A program made the position numbers and the translations under genes. A stretch of DNA of 64,000 bases, taken from contig OY744469.1 in assembly GCA_963556145.1 (NCBI GenBank), forward strand, positions 6,668,767 to 6,732,766, written 5' to 3'. The stretch comes from Hygrocybe punicea. Lineage: Eukaryota; Basidiomycota; Agaricomycetes; Agaricales; Hygrophoraceae. The notes below the pieces were generated by a model, which was not told the DNA's origin, searched no databases, and was given only the letters and a program-made list of their open reading frames with translations. Within the stretch, counting starts at the first letter, position 1. Every line of letters starts with the position of its first letter. Shown here one piece after another: positions 56,261 to 64,000 of the stretch.

Positions 56261-56609
56261 TTCAGCAACATGAAACAATAAGTGATCTGAACACATTGAT
56301 AGGGTGGATAAATGAACTAACAGCATGTGGCAGAGCATGCACACCACCAGCTCATTGTGTTGTACATGTTATAATGTGCTGGCCAATTGTGTCAAGCAGG
56401 GAAATGCAGGTACCAGCTGTGGCACTGGCACTAGTGATGGCCCTAGCACAGGGAAAAAATGGCTCCAGCAATGTCAGTGGAGGATGAAAAATGATGGCAT
56501 TGCGAGGGGAAAGCAGAGGCACTTAGCTGATTGTTCCTTTTCTCTGAAAATGTATGGCAGCCACGCCCTTCGACCTTCCCGCGCTGTCGCGGTGGTGTGT
56601 TATTGGGTC
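56261..56609. other. 3' flank of the Plavaka gene, no gene seen
   Basis: No coding signal beyond the transposase stop. The right end of the Plavaka element should lie here but its repeat is not identifiable. Confidence 0.4.
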
Positions 56610-56722
56610 CAGGTTTTCGGAGGGGTGAACTAGAGAGCAGGGATTCAGAAGAGAGGGAGTTTTGCTGGGTGGTGCGGGATATGCATAATAGGTTCATTGT
56701 GAGTTGTCAGCGGAAGTCCAGG
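56610..56722. repeat. Direct repeat, copy 1
   Basis: About 113 bp starting CAGGTTTTCGGAGGGGTGAA. It is repeated in the same orientation at 58213-58330 with a few substitutions and one 4-5 bp indel. The two copies bracket the cyclin remnant. Confidence 0.85.
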
Positions 56723-56734
56723 TTGACTACATTT

Positions 56735-57992
56735 GGGTGTGGAAGAAAGAAAAACTTGCTTTGGAGCATCGTGAGGTTGGTGGGGGCATAAGGCGTTCCA
56801 TAGGGGTACGCGGAAACCCTCCCCGATAGGTGGTAACACCTTGAAGTTCTTGTTTGCGAGAATGAAGCAGCCATTTGCGCCAAACGTACCAGTAGGCTCA
56901 TCAATGAAGCTCGCCATGTGAATCGTGTGATCCCCACCTGAAGATTTGGTCAACGAAGGAGAAAAAGTCAGTGTTGGTGTCGCCACATTGTTTGGACTTG
57001 AGCCGAATTGTTTCGCATTCACTGGAGTATATATTGGGGGGCCAGTCATCATTGTCGTATGCATCGGTGTCGTGGTCATCATTGTGTCATATCCTGTTGA
57101 TGGTGCTTCGAGGGGAGGTTCTCTTGGTTTCAGGGATTGAGAATATTGCATCTTCATAGACGATGGTATCTGTTCCGCTAACCCGCTTGCTGGAAGCGTC
57201 GCACGACGTGCGAGGCCTCTCATGCTGAGTGTGGCTGAAGACAGAAGGTCAATGATATGTGGTTCTGTCTGTAGTCTCTTCATCAATTTGGAAACTGCCA
57301 TCAGATCACTGTCACTGTGACATCTGACAACAGTCCGTATGATGATGTTTGGTGCTGATGTGGAGGCCGCTGGCAATGGTAGTGGTGTTTTTCCAACCCA
57401 AAGCCGCCACTCAAGAGCATTGCCCAGGGCCCGCTCACATCGTCCGATTTCACAGGGAGGAAGACCGGACAATTTTGCCCATGCTCGATTTGATGAGAGA
57501 AGCTAAGAAGGCCCTGCGAGGGCAGAAAAGAGGTGAGGGTGATGGAGGGAGTGGCAGTAGTGGTGGACTAGGCACTTTAGGTCACCTTGAAGAGTCTTGC
57601 GAGGTCAGGTGAGTTTGTAGATTCGACGACGAGTGCGAATCATCCTTTTCTGCCACATATGGTTCGTCATGGGGGTCTGAGCTGCCGACAGAGTCAAGAA
57701 CCATGTCAACCTCGCCCTGAGCAATATGATCAGCCAACTGAACCTCTCCCTTGATACCGTTGCCTATCTGCTCGTGTCGGACCAAATCAGGGACCTTGGA
57801 ACGGATAGCTTCCAGATAACATAAAGCTGTCTGTAGGACACTTCCGGATGTGTGTGAACGCTGGAGCACCTCGTGCACAAAGCCCTTGATGGGGACCAGA
57901 TTACTGCGAGATTGGGTGCTAGATGCACTTTGGTCGCTGTTAGAGAGAGGTGAAGAGGAGGCAGAAGATGCTGGGGTATTCAAGTAAGACAC
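56735..57992 (-). pseudogene. Pho85-type (Pcl5-like) cyclin remnant
   Basis: Exon 57992-57586 encodes LVPIKGFVHEVLQRSHTSGS and VLQTALCYLEAIRSKVPDLV, the start of a Pcl-type cyclin box. After a 72-bp intron, RAFLASLI is followed by AKLSGLPPCEIGRCERALGN and ALEWRLWVGKT, which end the box. Between them the expected ASKF...CYSN segment is missing and the frame shifts, so the box is broken. The long C-terminal tail (to about 56735) is open. There is no ATG at the left of the first block. Pcl cyclins activate the Pho85 kinase in nutrient signalling. The piece lies exactly between two 115-bp direct repeats, suggesting capture by a mobile element. Confidence 0.7.
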
Positions 57993-58212
57993 AGGAGGTG
58001 AGCGAGAGGGGAGAGAAGCAGGCAGAGCACTATAGGGTTGCCAGCGGACCCTGGTGCGAGTGGCGCGAGAGAGTGGGAGAATGCGTGCATGTACCAGAAG
58101 AGAGTAAATTGAGCTGGGGAGAGGGAGCAGAGACGGTTGAGAGGAGAGTTATTAATGAGGCGATTGTATCAGTTTCAAACGATCATGGACAGAGTGAAAA
58201 TAAAGAGATTTT

Positions 58213-58330
58213 CAGGTTTGAGGAGGGGTGAACTAGAGAGCAGGGATTCAGAAGAGAGAGAGTTTTGCTGGGTGGTGCGGGATATGCATAAAAGGTTCAT
58301 TGTGAGTTGTGGAGTCAGTGGAAGTCCAGG
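58213..58330. repeat. Direct repeat, copy 2
   Basis: Second copy of the 56610-56722 repeat; shared core includes TAGAGAGCAGGGATTCAGAA and GGTGGTGCGGGATATGCATA. Confidence 0.85.
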
Positions 58331-61009
58331 TCAGATGACTTGGACGATCTGGTTTATAAAGTCTTTACTTGAAAAAGACCTTGTGGGCCCAGGACAGTGA
58401 GTGGATGTTGGTTTGCTGCAGAATCAGAAAGCTGATGGGTTTTAGGGACAAGCCAAGGTGAGAATTGACGGGTTGAACTGGGAGCAGTTGCCAGCTTCTG
58501 GGTCGCCACCATCACCGTCCTGGTTTTGTATCCTTGCAGCCATACGTCATCACCAGCACTGTTGCCAAGCCAGCCCCTTGGTGGGCACCATGTTGACGTT
58601 GTCGTCGTTGATGCGCTACCCCGTACCCGACCTTTAGGCAAAACTGTGGATTAACCTGAACGTGCCTAGCCTTTTGTACAGCTGCATGTGATAAGATTCC
58701 AGATATGATATGAGATTGAGATCAGTGGGGGCACCATGACATCAAAAGCGCCCCCAATCTCCGATTGTGCCTGGATGACTAAGTGGCTCCCCGGGGTGCC
58801 AAATAGAATAAGCCTTCATTTTTACCCTCCATTTTTCCTGTCACCATCACCTCAAAACCCCTTCCTCATGTCCCTATTTATACTTCCCCTTGTATCACCT
58901 TGTTGGCCAAGGACTCTTGACTGAAAGTAGATAGACGATTTTTGTACCATAAAAACGGTAACTGCCATATCAAAATAAGAAGTCCAGTTCCCCTTTTCCC
59001 CTCACTCGGAGGCCACTTCATAGTACAATCATATTATCATACGACTCATTGGCACTCACTACTTGTTCTCCACATTTCTTGTGACTTTCTTCCTATACCA
59101 CTCATCACCTGACACCCAACCCACCATACCCAACATCGTCAGTATCATCAGGCTACACCAGCTTAATTAGATTTTTGTAGTACTTGCTTGGCAGCTTCCC
59201 CTTTTACTCCATTCATCATCTTACTGAAGCTAGATACTGACTATTCCACTTTCACTTCCATACTGATCCCTTAGGTTCTTCATCATCCAGAACCACCTGA
59301 CAATTGCCATTACAACAAGAAGGAGACCACATTTGAGGCCCATCCAGACTATATCAGATGTCCCACTGTGCACCCTGCTGTGAGTATCATGCTCACCAGA
59401 AGTGATGACATGACTATCAAAGCTTAGGATTGAGAAGCATGAATCCCTATACCCAAAACCAACAAGTGTTCTCTGGCAATCTCCAGATGATCCAGGAAGA
59501 TGTTATTACAGAAGGTTCCCAAATTCCTGCCACCATCAAAGAAATTGGAACCACTGATACCTTTGTGACATCGCTTATCCACTTGCCCAATGGCTGCTTT
59601 GTAACTGTTTTGCATGGCAAAATTCATTTGGGAATAGTATTTCATTTCACATGGGGACCTGATTCCAACACCTACACTGTCCTGGAGAGTCATGTCAAAC
59701 TAAAACATATACAAACTTCTGAGAGCATGAAGGTGCTGTAAAAGGAGTGGGTAGCTGGAGCATGGATGCATTACATGGAGAGATGTTACTTGGAGCACAT
59801 GATGCTGGATTCATTGTGTTCTGGGATTGTGTTCTGTTCAGGAACAGGGTCATTGGTAGCCATCACAGAGGACTTGCTGTGCTTTGACAGGGATGCTTAC
59901 AATGCAAAGTTGGAGGAAGATGTGGAAATCACAAATGGAGGCATTGAGGAGGCATTTATTTGATCTCATTACATAGCTCACTGAGAAGTTTGTCCCACTA
60001 AACTCTCCTTGTACCATGCTGACTTATTTACAGTGTGAAAACAGCAAAATGACAGCCACAAACAGGCTCTGCTATTTCATTGGCAAAGAATCTTACACTA
60101 TCAGCCCCTTTCACATGTCAGTCTCATCCGATTTCTTTTTCCATTGCAATTTTAGAAGGAGACCACAGACCAATGTTTCTAATGGGCTACATCCTGTTGC
60201 ACAACCACATTTAACAGACAAGAACATTAACATCTCCAGCTACACTTTCTCTCTTAGGCTTGGCCTATTTGGGCCCAGCTTGGCCTGGTTCATGGTCTCA
60301 GGCCAGGCCATGCACACCACTACTCTGAGTATTGTAGAGTACCAGACCAGACCAAACCAAACTGAACTTCAGCAACACTACTCTGTAGAAGAACTAGGTT
60401 TTGATGATGTATGAAAAGTAGCAAATTTGATGAAGTGATAAAAGTGGTAAAATGGTTCCAAAGTTGGTGAAGTGATAAAAGTGCCAAAAATTACAAAGTT
60501 GGTCAAGTGATAAAAGTGATAAAATGGTTCCAAAGTTGGTAAAGTGATAAAAGTACCAAGTTGGTCAAGTGATAAAAGTGATAAAATGGTTCCAAAGTTG
60601 GTAAAGTGATAAAACTGCCAAAAATTACCAAGTTGGTCAAGTGGCTCAAGGTGGTCAAGTGACTCAAGGTGGTCAAGTGACCAAATGGTGATAAAAGTGA
60701 TAAAAAGTATTCTTAGAAATCTAGAGAAAAGACTCACAAGGTTGAAAAGGGTTCCAAGGATATGAAAAGATGGTCAATTTATACCAGTCATTAAAAACCA
60801 TTCTATCCAGTCTTCTAAGTCTCTCTACATCAAATATAGAACTGAAAAGTAAAGAAGGGAAGAAAAAAAAAAAAAAAAAAAAACCCTGGCCAATAAATTT
60901 TCTCAACCAGTCCAAATAGCTAAAGGTGAAAAAGTTATGAAAAAAGGCGTCAAAAAACCTGTGGAAAAAGTTCAAGGTGTCTGAAAAAAGTGCAAGGTCA
61001 CCAAGGGCC
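58331..61009. other. Mostly unannotatable, probable repeat debris
   Basis: The palindrome GGCTCCCCGGGGTGCC at 58786-58801 is followed by AAATAGAATAA, the terminal motif of the foldback element at 30015. Open frames at 59430-59741 and 59766-59963 (plus) have coding-like texture but no recognised family. A GGCCTGG/AAACCAAACTG-rich patch lies at 60245-60370 and a poly-A of 23 at about 60866. No gene can be supported. Confidence 0.4.
60425..60712. repeat. Nested tandem repeats of GTGATAAAAGTG / CAAGTTGGTCAA
   Basis: A composite of about 70 bp (AAGTGATAAAAGTGATAAAA, then TGGTTCCAAAGTTGGT) repeats about three times. It ends in a shorter CTCAAGGTGGTCAAGTGA repeat. Confidence 0.85.
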
Positions 61010-61375
61010 TCAAAAAGGACCCATGAATTTGCTGATGGAATTGATACATCCATTCAACTTATTTTGCAAGAACACCTCTGCTTCCCGCGGTTTCGATGGG
61101 TTGTATTTCAGGTCTGACAGATCAAGATTCGCTTCGTCTGCAGTCATGTCCCGCGAGAATACATAGCGAAAAAAACCGTCCATTCCTTCAAGGGTCACGC
61201 TGGCCATGGGTTCGTTGCGCGAGTAATTAGGCTGCGTTTGGCTGTGTGTACGAAGCTCGTCTGCATCAGGATTAACCCAGCGTCCGAGAGAAGGCGAATC
61301 GCTGGTGCCAAGCTCAGGTTTAGGTGCTAGTGGGTTCCCGGGCGCACAAAGACTGTACAACGACGGTTGATTCAT
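61010..61375 (-). CDS. Uncharacterised protein, possible gag start
   Basis: A 121-codon frame with a good ATG at 61375 (MNQPSLYSLCAPGNPLAPKP, TLEGMDGFFRYVFSRDMTAD). No domain recognised. About 120 bp upstream on the same strand the sequence GCTCGTTGTAACA is followed by GTGGGTTCC, which could be an LTR end and primer-binding site, so this may be the 5' end of a truncated LTR element. The second LTR is not in view and the frame ends at repeats, so this is only a suggestion. Confidence 0.35.
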   Translation of the reverse strand: MNQPSLYSLCAPGNPLAPKPELGTSDSPSLGRWVNPDADELRTHSQTQPNYSRNEPMASVTLEGMDGFFRYVFSRDMTADEANLDLSDLKYNPSKPREAEVFLQNKLNGCINSISKFMGPF

Positions 61376-61929
61376 CGTGGATCAAACGGGTTCCCCCTGT
61401 TCATGACCAAATTTTCGACTAGGGGCCGAAGCATTTAACCTTGGGGGGCGCGGAGGTCTGTGAAAAAGCTCCTTACCCTTGGAACCCACTGTTACAACGA
61501 GCTCTCATAAAGCAGCTTGAAGCTTGAAGGCTGGTAGTTGTCTTAGTTAATAACTGATCAACCGCAAACGACAATTGAGAACAAGTACCCTTCAACTGAT
61601 AACTTGTACATAGGAGACTTTATACAGTGGAATGATTTGGGATACAATTGGCCTCCCTTCACCTATTTCACGTTGTAGCCTTTGTAACCAGTCGGATTTA
61701 TGGCTCGCCACTGTACTTTAAAGTCAGTTAGAAAGAAACGCACTCCAATAGTCTTTCGCCAATCCGCGGAACGCATTATATATGCCTGGTAGCAATGCAT
61801 TGGAAAATTTGCACCAAAATCTGACTTGGTGGGATGGTTTAGAGTCATCATATAACCCATGAGATGTCCTGTGCAAATTTTGAACAAAATTGGCGGACCG
61901 GTTTTGGAGCTATAGTGCAAACAAGGGGT

Positions 61930-63040
61930 AGAAGGGGGTATGAGGAGCACATGGGCATATCTCAAGAATGAATTCATAAAAGTGTCCGGGAGATTGTTTC
62001 ATTGGAAAGTGGTGATCAAATAGCCCCCAGAACAAGTGATTTGAGGTTCCTAGCTGTCCTGGAACATGTGCTGTACAAGGGGGGTATGAGGAGCACATGG
62101 GCATATCTCAAGAATGCATTCATAAAGGGGTCCGGGAGATGACTCCATTGCAATCCCATGGTGAAATAACCCCCAGAACAGGTGATTAGAGGTTCCTAGC
62201 TGGCCAGGAACATGTGCTGTACTAGGGGGGTATGAGGAGCACATGGGCATATCTCAAGAATGCATTCATAAAAGGGTCTGGGAGATGACTCCATTGAACT
62301 CCCATGATAAAACATCCCCTAGAACAAGTGATTTGAGGTTGCTAGCTGGCCAGCAACCTGTGCTATGCCAGGGGGGTATGAGGAGCACATTGCTGTATCT
62401 CAAGAATGCATTCATAAAAGGGTCTGGGAGATGACTCCATTGAACTCCCATGATAAAATATCCCCTAGAACAAGTGATTTGAGGTTGCTAGCTGGCCAGC
62501 AACCTGTGCTATGCCAGGGGGGTAGAGGAGCACATTGCTGTATCTCAAGAATGCATTCATAAAAGGGTCTGGGAGATGACTCCATTGAACTCCCATGATA
62601 AAATATCCCCTAGAACAAGTGATTTGAGGTTGCTAGCTGGCCAGCAACCTGTGCTATGCCAGGGGGGTATGAGGAGCACATTGCTGTATCTCAAGAATGC
62701 ATTCATAAAAGGGTGTGGGAGATCATTTCAATGGAATGTGGTGATCAAATAACCCCCAGGACAAGTCATTTGGGGTTGCTAGCTGGCCAGGAACATGTGT
62801 TATGTCAGGGGGGTATGAGGAGCACATGGGTATATCTCAAGAATGCATTCACCAAAGTGTCCAGGAGATTGTTTCAATGGAATGTGGTGATCAAATAGCC
62901 CCCAGAACAAGTGATTTGAGGCTGCTAGCTCTCCAGGAACCTGTGCTATGCCAGGGGGGTAGGAGGAGCACATTCCTATATCTCAAGAATGCATTCATAA
63001 AATGGTCTGGGAGATGATTATACCGGTCTTCTATGTATAT
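61930..63040. repeat. 146-bp satellite array, about 7.5 copies
   Basis: GGGGGTATGAGGAGCACATK marks unit starts; TATGAGG falls at 61939, 62085, 62231, 62377, 62523, 62668, 62814 and 62960. Six of the seven steps are exactly 146 bp and one is 145. Units 3-6 are nearly identical, while the outer ones are diverged. Short open frames on both strands are periodic shadows. Confidence 0.95.
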
Positions 63041-63523
63041 ATATACAAGTCTGGGACATGAAATTGTTGCAGATTTAAGTTGGCAATCCATTGGGTACAC
63101 TACTGAGGTGCTCTGTACCAATTATCTAAGAAATCGGCGGACCGGTTATGGAGAAAGAGTCCATGCAAGTTGGGGGGGAATCTGTGTTAATGTGGGAAAT
63201 TAGTCCGAGTTTGGCTTCTAATTATCATGTGATGATGGCATCAATTATGATTCATAATCAAGTTGTTTGGTCATGTTTACTTGTCTGATATGGGTTATGA
63301 GACTCCTTCTGGCCTCAATTCTCATAACTGTACTGTGGTCATTCTGCACTTTATGTGCCTCTATAGACTCTTTTATTGATACATGTATTCAACTCTGGTC
63401 ACCATCTAAAGTGTACTTGTGGCCATGGAGTCTTCAACAGTGCCTGATTCCACTCCACTGGTCATGATTGTCCGTATGAGATATTTGTAAATCTAAATTT
63501 CATCACAATGGTGTTGATCATGA
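63041..63523. other. No gene seen
   Basis: Sequence after the satellite with a short TATATATA run near 63035-63045 and no coding signal. Confidence 0.4.
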
Positions 63524-63550
63524 ATGAATTACAAGTGTACTGGCAATAGT

Positions 63551-64000
63551 TCACATCTGATTAAGACATGTAGGACATTCATAACAGTCCCACTGTGTCT
63601 GGATCATCTCATCCACAAACTCTGCACCCAGCAACTGTCTCCAATCATTTGGAGCCACCTCTTTATCAGCCCAGTCACGAGCCTTCTCAATCTTTCGTCC
63701 AGTACCAGCCACATGCCAGTCCTTCTGCTGATCCCGACCTTGGCCATTTGAACCCCTGAAAATTGGCACGCTCTGTGTCAACTTATCCAAATCATTCAGC
63801 TCCCGAAGTGTCACTTCAATGGGCCCTGTGAGGCATCCCTCATGAAGCCATTCTTCACAGTAAACGCAAAAACGTTGGAGATCCTTGCTTGGACTGTAGA
63901 CTCTCTTGCAACAGCCTTTCTGAATCCTCTGAGCAGCAAGTCCTTCAGTTAATAACAGCTTTCACTGCCATGTTTAGCCACTCACCATCACCTCAAGATT
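63551..64000 (-). CDS. PHD-like zinc-finger protein, cut by the window edge
   Basis: The minus frame from about 63930 down to 63551 reads KGCCKRVYSPSKDLQRFCVY then CEEWLHEGCLTGPIEVTLRE. The order of Cys and His (C-C...C-X2-C-x-x-W-x-H-x-x-x-C) resembles the second half of a PHD finger. It continues with RKIEKARDWADKEVAPNDWR and ends MIQTQWDCYECPTCLNQM, with more Cys pairs. A probable intron (GTGAGTGG...AG) precedes it near 63978. BAH-PHD proteins repeated in mushroom genomes have this look. The 5' part lies outside the window. Confidence 0.45.

Noticed and set aside
62243..63121. Series of 60-80 residue frames on both strands.
   Set aside because: Periodic shadows of the 146-bp satellite.

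Overview
This window looks like a chromosome segment of a mushroom-forming basidiomycete (Agaricomycetes). The genes are intron-rich, with most introns 47-62 bp and GT-AG borders. The window also carries families known from Agaricomycetes: a Plavaka (CACTA-like) transposase, a FunK1-like kinase fragment, a fungal DUF262 protein, a Tigger/pogo-type element and several dispersed gene families of unknown function. No genus can be named from the sequence alone. All exon joins were made by hand from splice signals, frame and recalled family similarity; no database was searched.

Layout. 1-10.9 kb is repeat-rich: an old minus-strand dispersed gene cut by two hAT-like non-autonomous elements with exact 8-bp target duplications, a MULE-type element with long inverted repeats, a tRNA-like SINE head, and a nine-exon DUF262 gene that ends early. 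11.3-23.2 kb is the gene-dense core: an F-box protein, a two-finger GATA factor of the siderophore/iron-repressor type (Urbs1/SRE), ribosomal protein eL37, the phospholipid repressor Opi1, a C2H2 transcription factor and an intronless orphan gene. 23.6-30.5 kb is repeats again: a gag-like remnant with a CCHC knuckle, a 1.9-kb hAT-like element, a pogo-like element with 41-bp inverted repeats and a 435-bp foldback element. 30.6-40.9 kb holds an aldonolactone-oxidase-like gene with one frameshift, a PIF/Harbinger element with perfect 85-bp inverted repeats and both of its genes, a decayed PH/SMP-LTD lipid-transfer gene, and a divergent pair (membrane-anchored protein and Cys-rich secreted protein). 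41-49.5 kb is mostly gene debris: a retropepsin-like piece, a SAMHD1 3' part, a FunK1-like part, small inverted-repeat elements and palindromes. 49.6-64 kb has an intact 656-residue orphan gene, a 175-bp tandem array, a Plavaka transposase, a Pcl-type cyclin remnant between direct repeats, a 146-bp satellite, and a PHD-like fragment at the right edge.

How genes may work together. The GATA factor, Opi1 and the C2H2 protein are three regulators lying within 8.5 kb, but nothing in the sequence shows that they act in one pathway. Two AGATAA sites upstream of the GATA factor would fit self-repression by iron. The clearest functional units are the Harbinger transposase and Myb/SANT pair, which share one recent element, and the divergent secreted/membrane pair, which share a 173-bp intergenic promoter.
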